NCBI RefSeq assembly: GCF_001655615.1
Contig: NZ_CP011567.1
Coordinates: 1,249,001-1,313,000 of the forward strand
Direction: 5' to 3'
DNA: 64,000 bases
Origin: Pseudomonas sp. GR 6-02
Lineage (GTDB): Bacteria; Pseudomonadota; Gammaproteobacteria; Pseudomonadales; Pseudomonadaceae
Shown in pieces: positions 38,491-47,616 of the stretch (position 1 is its first letter; the number at the start of each line of letters is the position of its first letter). The position numbers and the translations under genes are program-made. Below the pieces are notes generated by a model that saw only the letters and a program-made list of their open reading frames with translations, had not been told where the DNA came from and did not search any database.

Positions 38491-39399
38491 GTGCGCCAGC
38501 GTTATTTAGCCTTGCTCAGTGTGTTTGCCAGCCTTCCCGCGATGGCGCTCACTTTCCAGACTCGCCTGGAGAGCATCGAGTGGACGGTCGAAGGCGACAA
38601 GTTCGAATGCCGCCTGACTCAACCGATCACCGATTTCGGTTCGGGTGAGTTTGTGCGGCGCGCCGGAGAGCAGGCGACATTTCGACTGAAGGCCTACAAC
38701 TCAATGATCGGTGGGGGTTCCGCCACCTTGCTGGCGGCGGCTGCGCCATGGCAGCCGGGGCGTGGCGACATTAACCTGGGCTCGGTGAGAATCGGTAGTG
38801 GCAACGTGCTGTTCAACAGTTCGCAAGTGCAGGCCGGGCGCCTGATCAGCGGGCTGATGGAGGGGCGCAGCCCGGTCGTACGACACTCATCGGGCGACGG
38901 TCGGGTGTCTGAAGTGCGTCTGCTGCCGGTCAAGTTCAGCAAGGCCTATGGTGACTATCAGGGTTGCGTCGCCAAGCTGTTGCCACAGAATTTCGAGCAA
39001 GTGAAGCAATCCGAGGTCGGCTTTCCGGGGGAGGGTATCGATCTCGATGCCAGGGCCAAGGCCCAGTTGCAGGTCATGCTGGAGTTCATGAAGGCCGATC
39101 CGACGGTCAACCACATTGAACTCGATGGCCATTCCGACAATAGCGGTAACCGGCTGACCAACCGTGAACTGTCACGACGCCGGGCGCTGGCGGTGATGGA
39201 TTTCTTCAAGGCCAATGGTGTGCAGGAATCGCAGATCACCCTGCGTTTTCACGGTGAGCGCTATCCGCTGGCGCCCAACAACAATGCCGCCAACCGGGCG
39301 AAGAACCGCCGGGTTGCCGTACGTCTCGAGCGGGTCGCACCGACCGAGAAACCTGCGCCTCAAGCCACCGCCGCCGCGAGCAGCGCGACGACCTCCTGA
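38491..39399 (+). CDS. motY: MotY, OmpA-like flagellar motor protein
   Basis: A 302-residue periplasmic protein with a Sec signal (MRQRYLALLSVFASLPAMA) and a C-terminal OmpA-type peptidoglycan-binding domain (HIELDGHSDNSGNRLTNREL, about residues 211-230). MotY forms a ring around the flagellar motor that helps hold the stator. I use GTG 38491, since GGAG stands six bases before it; an in-frame GTG at 38479 would overlap that ribosome-binding site. The gene order pyrC-motY-argG matches P. aeruginosa. Its FliA-type promoter is at 38401-38427. Confidence 0.9.
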   Translation: MRQRYLALLSVFASLPAMALTFQTRLESIEWTVEGDKFECRLTQPITDFGSGEFVRRAGEQATFRLKAYNSMIGGGSATLLAAAAPWQPGRGDINLGSVRIGSGNVLFNSSQVQAGRLISGLMEGRSPVVRHSSGDGRVSEVRLLPVKFSKAYGDYQGCVAKLLPQNFEQVKQSEVGFPGEGIDLDARAKAQLQVMLEFMKADPTVNHIELDGHSDNSGNRLTNRELSRRRALAVMDFFKANGVQESQITLRFHGERYPLAPNNNAANRAKNRRVAVRLERVAPTEKPAPQATAAASSATTS

Positions 39400-39432
39400 A
39401 CCTGCTGAATTCGTCGCTCGCTCGACATAATC

Positions 39433-39469
39433 TGTCGCTTCGTCGTCATAAGCTGTCGCGCCTCTGTAA
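39433..39469 (+). promoter_or_regulatory. Candidate ArgR operator before argG
   Basis: TGTCGC-N8-CA (39433-39448) and TGTCGC-N8-AA (39454-39469) are direct half-sites 21 bp apart; the second is an exact fit to the ArgR consensus. The spacing equals that before argF. Confidence 0.6.
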
Positions 39470-39528
39470 ATTATCCTGCATGAGCGGTAGACTTGACAGC
39501 TTTCCGTAGAACCCCGTGGAGTGATGGC

Positions 39529-40746
39529 ATGGCGGACGTAAACAAGGTCGTTCTGGCGTATTCCGGCGGCCTGGACACTTCGGTGATCCTCAAGTGGCTG
39601 CAGGATACATATAACTGTGAAGTAGTGACCTTCACCGCTGACCTGGGTCAGGGCGAAGAGGTCGAACCGGCCCGCGCCAAGGCACAGGCCATGGGCGTAA
39701 AAGAAATCTATATCGACGATCTGCGCGAAGAATTCGTGCGTGATTTCGTGTTCCCGATGTTCCGCGCCAACACCGTTTACGAAGGCGAGTACCTGCTGGG
39801 TACTTCCATCGCTCGTCCGTTGATCGCCAAACGCCTGATCGAAATCGCCAACGAAACCGGTGCTGACGCCATTTCCCACGGCGCGACCGGCAAGGGCAAC
39901 GACCAGGTTCGTTTCGAACTGGGCGCCTACGCCTTGAAGCCAGGCGTGAAAGTGATCGCTCCATGGCGCGAATGGGACCTGCTGTCCCGTGAGAAGCTGA
40001 TGGACTACGCCGAGAAGCACGCGATTCCGATCGAGCGTCACGGCAAGAAAAAATCCCCGTACTCGATGGATGCCAACCTGCTGCACATCTCCTATGAAGG
40101 CGGCGTGCTGGAAGACACCTGGACCGAGCACGAAGAAGACATGTGGCGCTGGACCGTCTCCCCGGAGAAAGCTCCCGACAAACCGCAGTACCTGGAACTG
40201 ACCTACCGCAACGGCGACATCGTTGCACTGGACGGTGTCGAAATGACCCCGGCCACCGTGCTGGCGACTTTGAACCGTATCGGTGGCGAACATGGTATCG
40301 GCCGTCTGGACATCGTCGAAAACCGCTATGTGGGCATGAAGTCCCGTGGCTGCTACGAGACGCCTGGCGGCACCATCATGCTGCGCGCTCACCGTGCGAT
40401 CGAATCGATCACCCTGGACCGCGAAGTGGCTCACCTCAAAGACGAGCTGATGCCTAAATACGCCAGTCTGATCTACACCGGCTACTGGTGGAGCCCAGAG
40501 CGTCTGATGCTGCAACAGATGATCGATGCTTCCCAGGCCCACGTGAACGGCGTAGTGCGCCTGAAACTGTACAAGGGCAACGTGATCGTTACCGGACGCA
40601 AGTCCGACGAGTCGTTGTTCGACGCCAACATCGCGACCTTCGAGGAAGATGGCGGCGCCTACAACCAGGCCGATGCGGCGGGCTTCATCAAGCTCAACGC
40701 CTTGCGCATGCGTATCGCGGCGAACAAAGGCCGCAAGCTGTTCTGA
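39529..40746 (+). CDS. argG: ArgG, argininosuccinate synthase
   Basis: A 405-residue enzyme joining citrulline and aspartate with ATP. The PP-loop is [14 protein letters not shown] at residues 7-20, and [15 protein letters not shown] is a family signature. I use ATG 39529 (MADVNKVV), with GTGGAG before it; the longer frame from 39493 would run through the leader. It uses the product of argF, encoded 8 kb away, and both have ArgR-type sites. Confidence 0.97.
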   Translation: MADVNKVVLAYSGGLDTSVILKWLQDTYNCEVVTFTADLGQGEEVEPARAKAQAMGVKEIYIDDLREEFVRDFVFPMFRANTVYEGEYLLGTSIARPLIAKRLIEIANETGADAISHGATGKGNDQVRFELGAYALKPGVKVIAPWREWDLLSREKLMDYAEKHAIPIERHGKKKSPYSMDANLLHISYEGGVLEDTWTEHEEDMWRWTVSPEKAPDKPQYLELTYRNGDIVALDGVEMTPATVLATLNRIGGEHGIGRLDIVENRYVGMKSRGCYETPGGTIMLRAHRAIESITLDREVAHLKDELMPKYASLIYTGYWWSPERLMLQQMIDASQAHVNGVVRLKLYKGNVIVTGRKSDESLFDANIATFEEDGGAYNQADAAGFIKLNALRMRIAANKGRKLF

Positions 40747-40765
40747 GACCTTTGATGCGGTAATG

Positions 40766-40800
40766 GAACTGTGGCCTTGTCGATGACAAGGCCACAGTTC
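40766..40800. terminator. Strong hairpin after argG
   Basis: GAACTGTGGCCTTGTC and its exact complement form a 16-bp stem with a 3-base loop, 20 bases after the argG stop. No T-run follows, so it is an imperfect intrinsic terminator or an mRNA-end stabiliser. Confidence 0.6.
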
Positions 40801-40920
40801 TGAAAAAGGGCTGCTGCATATTACGTTTCGCTTTCTGCTGGTTTCTTCCAACCGTTCCTTTTGCTGCCTGCCTTTGATCTCACTTCAAGGGCTGCCTTGC
40901 TCTGTGCGACGGGTCAAAAC

Positions 40921-41502
40921 CTAGCCCATGATCGTCACGCCATGTGAGCTCAAATTGTAAGAAACACAGAACGTTGCGTTGCTGCGTTTCTTTAGTTGTT
41001 TCCAGTGTTTGAGCGCACTGTCCTTCAGCACTACCTCCGAATCGGCACACGTGAGAAATACGATCACGTGTGCAGGATTATCCGGAGCGTGCTGGATACT
41101 CTCCATCAGGGCGCTGAACCCCATTTTTTTGGTTATCCAGCGTGCATCAATGATGTGCAGATCCTTTAGCGGCGCGGGCAGCTGCACATGGTGTTGGACC
41201 GAGCGTTCAGGCGACACACTGGAAGTGCTGTTTCCAGAGTGATCAGCGTTGTCCATGACTTTTATAAAATGCTTTCCCTTCTCGAAATCGGAGGGCGCGT
41301 AAAGCGATCGATAATTGAAGTTAAGTGTGGCGAAGAAAAGAAAAAGCAAATAAAAGGGAAAGCTGATCAGAAACCAGATGTAGAGTTCTCTCTCCTTGTG
41401 GTCAAGAAAGGGCAGCGATACAGCAGCTGATGTTTCGGACAGTGCTGCAAATATTGCAATGATTGTCATGGGGTTGGTGATTCTTTTTTTGAGTTTTGTC
41501 AT
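40921..41502 (-). CDS. Hypothetical membrane protein of an AT-rich patch
   Basis: A 193-residue protein with two likely N-terminal membrane helices (about residues 11-32 and 38-61, the second rich in Phe/Leu), then a Ser-rich linker and a soluble C-terminal domain with LKDLHIIDARWITKKMGF and AHVIVFLTCADSE. No known domain recognised. The DNA has more A/T-ending codons and poorer GC than the argG and nth neighbours, suggesting later acquisition or relaxed selection. It is upstream of and divergent from nothing obvious; 560 bp of AT-rich DNA separates it from the response regulator. Confidence 0.7.
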   Translation of the reverse strand: MTKLKKRITNPMTIIAIFAALSETSAAVSLPFLDHKERELYIWFLISFPFYLLFLFFATLNFNYRSLYAPSDFEKGKHFIKVMDNADHSGNSTSSVSPERSVQHHVQLPAPLKDLHIIDARWITKKMGFSALMESIQHAPDNPAHVIVFLTCADSEVVLKDSALKHWKQLKKRSNATFCVSYNLSSHGVTIMG

Positions 41503-42067
41503 GTTTTTTACTCATTAGGTATTATCTTTTTCTCTGTTGGTTTATAGGGTGTGTTTTGGTGGTGATGCATGTATGAGTGTGTTTTTTTGTATTTGTTATT
41601 TTAAGTTTCTTTTTGTTGTGTGGTTGAGGTTGATATAGTAACTGTATTGTTCTGGCTCTGGGTATGGCTGTTTATTTGTTTTAAAGTTGTGTGGGTTTGT
41701 TTGAGTTGTGAAGTGTTGCTGTATGTAAGTTTTTTCGAGTGGTTCGGGCCGGGTTATGTAAGATTCTGCAAGATACTCGTTACCTTTAAGGATAGCTTAA
41801 TAGTCGCGGTCTGTCGGACCAAGGGCGTTGAACCTTGTTTTTTTGGGGGGTGAATTGTTACAAAGACATTGTCGAAGCGTTTAGCAGTGTTCGGCCAATA
41901 AAATCCCTGGCTTATCATGCGCAATGATTTCTTGTAGGAATAATCCGTGTTGTTTGTAGGTAATGTCTCTCGGTGCGAGTGGTCGAGGGGGACGGCATGC
42001 CATGGGTGAAACGACTAGGCTATGGTGCGGGCTCTAAAAATTCGAACAGCGAAAATTGGAATTGCCC
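41503..42067. other. AT- and GT-rich non-coding stretch
   Basis: This 565-bp region is strikingly low in GC for this genome, with long T-rich and GT-rich runs on the plus strand, especially at 41503-41740. A 77-codon open frame at 41620-41853 encodes an implausible Trp/Cys/Phe/Val-rich peptide and I do not call it. The region may hold promoters for both flanking genes and is the sort of DNA bound by MvaT/H-NS-like silencers. Confidence 0.6.
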
Positions 42068-42694
42068 ATGAATAAAGTGCTGATCGTGGATGATCACCCC
42101 GTCATTCGTCTTGCGGTACGTATGCTAATGGAGCGTCATGGCTACGAAGTCATTGCAGAAACAGACAATGGCGTGGATGCATTGCAACTTGCTCGTGAAC
42201 TTATGCCGGATATCGTTATCCTGGATATTGGAATACCGAAGCTGGATGGGTTGGAAGTTATCGCGCGCCTGACCTCGGCGGCGATGCCTCTTAAAGTGCT
42301 GATATTGACGTCCCAGGCTCCAGGACATTTTTCCATGCGTTGTATGCAATCGGGTGCCGCCGGATATGTCTGTAAACAACAGGACCTTACTGAGTTGCTC
42401 AGTGCAATAAAGGCTGTATTGTCAGGTTATAGCTACTTTCCTAATCAGGCGCTGCATACTGTGCGCTCCAGTCTTGGGAATGCCAGTGAAGCCGATATGG
42501 TGGATCGTTTGTCCGGGCGGGAAATGATGGTCCTTCAGCAGTTGGCCCGAGGAAAGACAAACAAGGAAATCGCCGATGGGATGTTCCTCAGCAATAAAAC
42601 CGTCAGTACTTACAAGACTCGCCTGTTGCTGAAGCTCAATGCTCGCTCACTGGTCGATCTTATTGAATTGGCTCAACGTAATGGCCTGGTATGA
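42068..42694 (+). CDS. NarL/LuxR-type response regulator
   Basis: A 208-residue regulator: receiver with VLIVDDHPVIRLAV, phospho-acceptor in VILDIGIPKLDGLE and a C-terminal LuxR helix-turn-helix (LSGREMMVLQQLARGKTNKEIA then SNKTVSTYKTRLL). It resembles the EvgA/BvgA/RocA group, which act with hybrid sensor kinases on adhesion or fimbrial genes. No kinase gene is adjacent, so it is an orphan here. I start at ATG 42068 (MNKVLIVDDH). A terminator follows at 42754-42780. Confidence 0.9.
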   Translation: MNKVLIVDDHPVIRLAVRMLMERHGYEVIAETDNGVDALQLARELMPDIVILDIGIPKLDGLEVIARLTSAAMPLKVLILTSQAPGHFSMRCMQSGAAGYVCKQQDLTELLSAIKAVLSGYSYFPNQALHTVRSSLGNASEADMVDRLSGREMMVLQQLARGKTNKEIADGMFLSNKTVSTYKTRLLLKLNARSLVDLIELAQRNGLV

Positions 42695-42753
42695 GTATGC
42701 CAGCGTTTGACGAGGGGCGATGAGCGGGCGTTTGTCGGGGATGGGCACTTAGT

Positions 42754-42780
42754 AAAAAGCCTCCGTTTCGGGAGGCTTTT
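42754..42780. terminator. Bidirectional terminator
   Basis: AAAAGCCTCC and GGAGGCTTTT form a 10-bp stem with a short loop between the response regulator gene and the convergent small gene. Confidence 0.85.
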
Positions 42781-42785
42781 AGGTG

Positions 42786-42965
42786 TCATAGGTCAAAATC
42801 GTAATCGGCCAATTGCTTTTGCAGTCGGCGCTCCTCCAGCAGATTGTCGATGGTGCGGCGTTTGCTCAGGTTGGTCTTCGCTACTTCCACCACCGGTTCT
42901 GCGTCATCGGCCTCAACGGCGGTGAAGTCGTCTTCTACGTCCAATTGCTCTTTGCCAGTGCTCAT
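42786..42965 (-). CDS. PA3496-type small acidic protein
   Basis: A 59-residue gene that reads MSTGKEQLDVEDDFTAVEAD at its start and ends KQLADYDFDL. The middle is a basic helix, NLSKRRTIDNLLEERRLQKQ. GGAG stands eight bases before the ATG. It fits the small protein family found next to nth in P. aeruginosa (PA3496, described as a putative envelope-integrity protein, from memory). Function is not proven. The acidic N-terminus and basic C-terminal helix are typical. It follows nth on the same strand direction upstream, separated by 107 bp. Confidence 0.85.
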   Translation of the reverse strand: MSTGKEQLDVEDDFTAVEADDAEPVVEVAKTNLSKRRTIDNLLEERRLQKQLADYDFDL

Positions 42966-43072
42966 AAGGTTAACTCCAGGCTAAGACTGCCTTTGGCGCT
43001 CCTTATATCGACAATTTCCCGGCGGGTAAAAAAGATTTTTTCAATCGGCTAATCAAGAAAACTAATAGAGCC

Positions 43073-43711
43073 TCAATCGTCCGAGGTCTTTTGCTTGTAT
43101 TCGCATAAGTCCTCGATCCGGCAGCTGCCACAACGCGGCTTGCGGGCCAGGCAAACGTAGCGTCCGTGGAGAATCAGCCAGTGATGGGCGTCGAGCAGAT
43201 ACTCCTTCGGCACGAATTTCATCAGTTTCTGCTCCACCTCGACCACATTCTTGCCCGGAGCAATGCCGGTACGGTTGCTGACCCGGAAAATGTGGGTGTC
43301 CACGGCCATGGTCAGCTGACGAAAGGCGGTATTGAGCACCACATTGGCGGTCTTGCGGCCGACGCCGGGCAACGCTTCCAGCGCTTCGCGGGTCTGCGGT
43401 ACTTCACCGCCATGGCGCTCTACCAGCAAGCGACAGGTTTCGATCACGTTTTTTGCTTTGCTGTTATACAGGCCGATGGTCTTGATGTACTCCGATAATC
43501 CTTCAACGCCCAAGGCATAAATCGCCGCCGGCGTATTGGCCACCGGAAACAGTTTGGCGGTGGCCTTGTTGACGCCGACATCGGTCGATTGCGCCGAGAG
43601 AATCACGGCGATCAGCAGTTCGAACGGCGAGGAATAGGCCAGCTCGGTCTTCGGTTCAGGATTGTCTTCGTGAAACCTGCGGAAAATTTCCAGACGTTTT
43701 GCGGCATTCAT
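43073..43711 (-). CDS. nth: Nth, endonuclease III
   Basis: A 212-residue DNA glycosylase/AP lyase that removes oxidised pyrimidines. It has the helix-hairpin-helix LPGVGRKTANVVL with the catalytic Lys, the catalytic Asp in VDTHIFRVSNR, and the [4Fe-4S] loop C-x6-C-x2-C-x5-C (CLARKPRCGSCRIEDLC). The start overlaps the rsxE stop as ATGA, so it is the last gene of the rsx operon, as in many Gammaproteobacteria. Confidence 0.97.
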   Translation of the reverse strand: MNAAKRLEIFRRFHEDNPEPKTELAYSSPFELLIAVILSAQSTDVGVNKATAKLFPVANTPAAIYALGVEGLSEYIKTIGLYNSKAKNVIETCRLLVERHGGEVPQTREALEALPGVGRKTANVVLNTAFRQLTMAVDTHIFRVSNRTGIAPGKNVVEVEQKLMKFVPKEYLLDAHHWLILHGRYVCLARKPRCGSCRIEDLCEYKQKTSDD

Positions 43712-44322
43712 GGGCGATGCGTTTCCTCGAAGGAGGTCAATGTGGGGGAGGGGCGGGTCCAGGCCTGACGTGCGGCGATCAGCAGCCCCAGCAGAATAAA
43801 CCCGCCGGGGGCCAGCGTGGCCAAGCGCAGGCCACCGTCAGCGGTGAGCACCCAACCTTGCCAGTCCGGTTGCATGGCAGCGGTCAGCCAGGGCAGATGG
43901 CTACCCAGTGTCCCGTTGCCGATAAGCTCGCGCAGCAGGCCCAGGCCAATCATCAAGGCGCCGAACAGGCCGCACAGGCGCAGGCGGTCACGTCTTGTGC
44001 CCTGGAAAAAACCGTTATGTTCCAGCACCACGCATTGCAAGGCGATCAATCCGGTATAGAACCCCAGATGCTGGTGCCATTGAAGCGACCAGGCTTGCAT
44101 GGCGAGTTCCACACAACTGGTCAGTGTGGCAGCCAGCAGGAGGCAGGCCAGTAAATGGGTTGCCGGAATCAGTCGTGAGCGCAAGATACCCATGCTCACG
44201 TCATAAACACTGAGCACCAGAGCGAACATCAGCCACAGGCCTAGAGCCGTTACCAACGAATCAGTGACGCCGATCAGAGGCGCAAGCATCAGCGAGTTCT
44301 GCAGGGTTGATGACTTATTCAT
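43708..44322 (-). CDS. rsxE: RsxE/RnfE, electron-transport complex membrane subunit
   Basis: A 204-residue integral membrane protein with about six helices, starting MNKSSTLQNSLMLAPLIGVT. The stretch LAPLIGVTDSLVTALGLWL fits the RnfE family, which with RsxA forms the membrane core. It overlaps rsxG upstream by eight bases and nth downstream by four. Confidence 0.9.
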   Translation of the reverse strand: MNKSSTLQNSLMLAPLIGVTDSLVTALGLWLMFALVLSVYDVSMGILRSRLIPATHLLACLLLAATLTSCVELAMQAWSLQWHQHLGFYTGLIALQCVVLEHNGFFQGTRRDRLRLCGLFGALMIGLGLLRELIGNGTLGSHLPWLTAAMQPDWQGWVLTADGGLRLATLAPGGFILLGLLIAARQAWTRPSPTLTSFEETHRP

Positions 44323-44926
44323 GGGCGCTGCTCCCGATCAGCGGTTGCCGGTGTTCATCGAAGTAACGCAATGCATCGTGGGTGGCATTGATCACCGCTC
44401 TTGAGGTGATGGTCGCGCCTGCGATCTGATCGAATTGCCCTCGGTCCTTTTTCAAGGCCCAGCCAGTGTCGCTTGGTTCGCCTAGAGACTTGCCGGTAAA
44501 CACTTGCAGCCAGGCATTGGGCCAGTCGGCGAGCTTGCCGCCCAGCCCCGGGGTTTCCGATTGCTTGAGGGTTTTGACCCCCAGCAACGTGCCATGGGGG
44601 TCGATGGCGATCAGCAAATCGATGGCGCCGGCGTAGCCCAGTGTCTGGCTGCGCAGCAACACCGCGCTCGGTTGGCCGGCCTTGGACGCCAGATAGCCAT
44701 TCAGCAGCGTGCTGTTGGGCAGGCGTGTTTTTTCGACGTTGAGGGGGTGTTCCAGTGGCTGATTGTCGTAGCTGTCGGGCGCTAGCAGATCCAGCAAATT
44801 GCGGCTGTCGATCAGGCGTTGTTCGGCGGCAATGCGTGCGGCGCTGGTGTACTGCGCGAGGTAAGTCGCGCCTGTCCCCAAGCCTGCCAGTAATACCAGG
44901 GTCACAACGCTTGTCGCTCGGTTCAT
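44315..44926 (-). CDS. rsxG: RsxG/RnfG, FMN-binding subunit
   Basis: A 203-residue protein with one N-terminal membrane helix and a periplasmic FMN-binding domain. The flavin-attachment motif S/T-GAT-x-T/S is seen as AGATITS (DQIAGATITSRAV), so the Thr that carries FMN is present. ETPGLGGKLAD is also typical. Start ATG 44926 overlaps the rsxD stop. Confidence 0.92.
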   Translation of the reverse strand: MNRATSVVTLVLLAGLGTGATYLAQYTSAARIAAEQRLIDSRNLLDLLAPDSYDNQPLEHPLNVEKTRLPNSTLLNGYLASKAGQPSAVLLRSQTLGYAGAIDLLIAIDPHGTLLGVKTLKQSETPGLGGKLADWPNAWLQVFTGKSLGEPSDTGWALKKDRGQFDQIAGATITSRAVINATHDALRYFDEHRQPLIGSSAHE

Positions 44927-45915
44927 GGGCTGACCTGCGCTTGTCTGGAGGCAGCAAACCGCTCCAGCGCCGGTACACAGAGGTTCATCAGCAGGACGGC
45001 AAAAGCCACCCCGTCGGGATAGCCGCCCCACGTGCGAATCAAGTAAGTCAGCAGCCCCACTCCGGCGCCGAACAGCAACCGGGCCGTGGGGGTTTTCGCG
45101 CCGGATACCGGTTCCGTCACGATGAAGAAGGCACCCAGCATGCTCGCGCCAGTGAGCAGATGGAAGAGTGGCGAGCCATGGGAATCGGAGCCCGAACCGT
45201 TCCAGCACAACAGGCTGATGACGAACAGGCTGGCGAGCATGCCGACCGGCGCATGCCAGCTGAACACCCGCCGTTGCAGCAGAAACGCGCCGCCGGCCAG
45301 GAAGGCCAGGTTGACCCATTCCACGCCCCGGCCGCCGAAATGGCCGAATGCCGGGTTGCCGGCAAACAGTTCGTCCATGGTCAGGCTTTTGTTGATTCGC
45401 AGGCTGTCCAGCGCGGTGGCCTGGGCCCACGCGTCTGGTGTCTGGCCGAGGTTGAAGCCGAACACTTGTTGCAGGCCAGCGAGGAAGTCCATGCCGTGGG
45501 ACGACGGCCAATGGGTCATTTGCTGAGGAAACGTCACTGAAGCCAGGGCGAAACCGAGCATCGCCGGGTTGAACGGATTCCTGCCGACGCCGCCATACAG
45601 GTGCTTGCCGAAAAAAAGTCCGAATGCCGCTGCGCTGACCGTCAGCCACCACGGGCAATAAGGCGGCAAGGCCAGGGCCAACAGGGTCGCGCTGACCAGC
45701 GCACTGCCATCGCTCACTGTCGGTTTTACAGGTTGCTTGCGCAGCTGTAACACCGCTGCTTCAACGGTCAGTGCGGTAGCTGCAGTCAGAATCAGGTTGA
45801 TCAACACGCCCCAACCGTACAGCCAGAACAACATCAGCATTCCCGGCAGGGTGGCCAGCAACACCAGCTTCATGGCCTGCTGAAGGCGTTCATCCACCGA
45901 TTCAAGGGGCGGCAT
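44923..45915 (-). CDS. rsxD: RsxD/RnfD, membrane flavin subunit
   Basis: A 330-residue membrane protein with about eight helices. [18 protein letters not shown] and [16 protein letters not shown] match RnfD; a second flavin is normally attached to a Thr near the segment that reads AQATALD here. I choose ATG 45915 ([13 protein letters not shown]) because AGGTGG is seven bases before it; ATG 45921 is too close. It overlaps the rsxB end by 14 bases, leaving no room for an rsxC gene between them. Confidence 0.9.
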   Translation of the reverse strand: MPPLESVDERLQQAMKLVLLATLPGMLMLFWLYGWGVLINLILTAATALTVEAAVLQLRKQPVKPTVSDGSALVSATLLALALPPYCPWWLTVSAAAFGLFFGKHLYGGVGRNPFNPAMLGFALASVTFPQQMTHWPSSHGMDFLAGLQQVFGFNLGQTPDAWAQATALDSLRINKSLTMDELFAGNPAFGHFGGRGVEWVNLAFLAGGAFLLQRRVFSWHAPVGMLASLFVISLLCWNGSGSDSHGSPLFHLLTGASMLGAFFIVTEPVSGAKTPTARLLFGAGVGLLTYLIRTWGGYPDGVAFAVLLMNLCVPALERFAASRQAQVSP

Positions 45916-46906
45916 AGGCATCCACCTGCCGCTCGGCTTCGCTGAGCGCATGTTGCAATGCTGTGATCTGTTCGGCCGGCGCTTCGTTTGTTTGAGCCTT
46001 CTTGAGTTCGGCGCGGCGCATGGCCAACTGGATCTTCGCCCGTTTCAGCTCGGCATCGTTTGTCGGAACAGGTGGAGTAGCTACCACCGGTGCACTGCTT
46101 TCCAGCAGCGACAGCGCCTGTTCGGCAGCTTCGAACTGCTGTTGCAGCACGATCAGTTGCGATTGCTGTTCGAAGGTCGGTGGATGCCCGAAGGCCTTGA
46201 GCGATTTATTCAGCTGCGCCCGACTCATCGCCAGATCGACCTTGGCCTTTTTCAGCGCCGCATCGGCATTGGCGGCCTTCTGCGCACGCACGCGCTCGAG
46301 CGCGGCCTGAACCGGGTCGAGCGTCACTTCACTGTGCTGCACGGCGCGTTGGGCGCGGGCCTGACGTTCGGCGAGTTTCTGTTCCTCTTCGCGATGTAGG
46401 CGGGCATTGCGCTGTTCGAAGCGACGTCGCGCGCGGTTGCGCTTGGCGGCCCGGGCCTGTTGTTCCTCCAGGCTGAACGCCAGCCCACCGACAATCGGCA
46501 GCGTGGCCAGCGGTAGCGGATGCATCTCGATGCAATCCACCGGGCAGGGCGCCACGCAGAGGTCGCAACCGGTGCATTCGTCGACGATGACCGTGTGCAT
46601 GAATTTCGCCGCGCCGACAATCGCGTCGACCGGGCAGGCCTGAATGCATTTGGTGCAGCCGATGCATTCGGCTTCGCGGATGTACGCGATTTGCGCCGGT
46701 GCCGAACCGCGACTGACGTCCAGTTCCAGCACCGGCACTTTCAGCAGCTCGGCGAGGGCCGCGATGGTTTCGCTGCCGCCCGGTGGGCACTTGTTGATCG
46801 GCTCGCCGCTGGCGATGCCTTCGGCGTACGGTTTGCATCCGGGGTGGCCACACTTGCCGCATTGGGTCTGCGGCAAGAGGGCATCGATGCGTTGAATCAG
46901 ACTCAT
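45902..46906 (-). CDS. rsxB: RsxB/RnfB-like ferredoxin subunit, without membrane anchor and with a long coiled tail
   Basis: A 334-residue protein with the RnfB Fe-S modules: [18 protein letters not shown] with Cys in INKCPPGG, then two ferredoxin motifs [12 protein letters not shown] and [12 protein letters not shown]. Standard RnfB begins with a membrane helix of about 25 residues; here the protein begins directly [16 protein letters not shown], and the ATG overlaps the rsxA stop as ATGA, so the anchor is truly absent. From about residue 150 it has a Lys/Arg/Glu/Ala-rich coiled tail with two similar repeats ([16 protein letters not shown] and [16 protein letters not shown]). This tail recalls the charged tail of RsxC, whose gene is missing here. 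Confidence 0.88.
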   Translation of the reverse strand: MSLIQRIDALLPQTQCGKCGHPGCKPYAEGIASGEPINKCPPGGSETIAALAELLKVPVLELDVSRGSAPAQIAYIREAECIGCTKCIQACPVDAIVGAAKFMHTVIVDECTGCDLCVAPCPVDCIEMHPLPLATLPIVGGLAFSLEEQQARAAKRNRARRRFEQRNARLHREEEQKLAERQARAQRAVQHSEVTLDPVQAALERVRAQKAANADAALKKAKVDLAMSRAQLNKSLKAFGHPPTFEQQSQLIVLQQQFEAAEQALSLLESSAPVVATPPVPTNDAELKRAKIQLAMRRAELKKAQTNEAPAEQITALQHALSEAERQVDAYAAP

Positions 46907-47472
46907 GTTTTGATCAGCCCGCTGAATCCGAGAAAAACCACTGCGATCAATCCGGCGCCGATCAATTCGATCGGCAGGCCGCGAAAGGGCAGGGGGACAT
47001 CGTTATCGAGTGTGCGTTGGCGCAAGTCGCTGAACAGGCTCAGCACCAGCCAGAAACCCAGCCCGGCACCGAGGCTCAAGGCTATGGCGTGGAAAAGTCC
47101 CTTGTCGTCCTGAGCGTTGAGCAGGGTCAGCCCAAGCACGCCGGCATTGCCCAGCAGCAGGGGCCAGAGACCCTCGAATGAAAGCTTGGCGAATAACCGT
47201 GGAAGCAGTTTCAGCAGCGGGCCGATCAGCAGAACGCTCAGCGGCAGGAATACGAACAGTCGCAGCGACGTCAGCCCCAGCGGCACCAGCAGCCAGTGGT
47301 AGAGCGCATGGCCGAGCGTGCCGACGATCAGCATCAGGCACGTCGTCGCGATGCCCAATGCATGCACTTGTCGCCGCTCGCTGCCCAGCACCGGATCGAC
47401 GCCCAGCGGCCAGTGCAACACGAGGTTGTTGATCAGGGCAGCGCTGATAAGCGTAAGAAGCAGTTCGGTCAT
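46903..47472 (-). CDS. rsxA: RsxA/RnfA, electron-transport complex membrane subunit
   Basis: A 189-residue membrane protein with six helices, starting [19 protein letters not shown]. The NNxVL motif in the first helix is the family's cluster-binding helix, though the Cys seen there in many RsxA proteins is not in the visible motif. It is the first gene of the operon and overlaps rsxB by four bases. Confidence 0.9.
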   Translation of the reverse strand: MTELLLTLISAALINNLVLHWPLGVDPVLGSERRQVHALGIATTCLMLIVGTLGHALYHWLLVPLGLTSLRLFVFLPLSVLLIGPLLKLLPRLFAKLSFEGLWPLLLGNAGVLGLTLLNAQDDKGLFHAIALSLGAGLGFWLVLSLFSDLRQRTLDNDVPLPFRGLPIELIGAGLIAVVFLGFSGLIKT

Positions 47473-47567
47473 GATCGTGCCGGTAAGAACAGGGCTTTCT
47501 TAAGGGGCTCTCTAAAAAGAGATTAGGCATTATCCGGCAAGGAAGGAGGGTGGGCCAGATATGAAAA

Positions 47568-47598
47568 TCCCACAGTCGCGCCGGGCACGACTGTGGGA
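47568..47598 (-). terminator. Terminator of metG
   Basis: TCCCACAGTCG and CGACTGTGGGA form an 11-bp stem followed on the minus strand by TTTTC, about 20 bases past the metG stop. Confidence 0.8.
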
Positions 47599-47616
47599 TC
47601 GGTTTAGCGCAGGACT

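Noticed and set aside
41620..41853. 77-codon open frame in the AT-rich patch
   Set aside because: The translation is dominated by Trp, Cys, Phe and Val as expected from GT-rich DNA; no ribosome-binding site or domain is seen.
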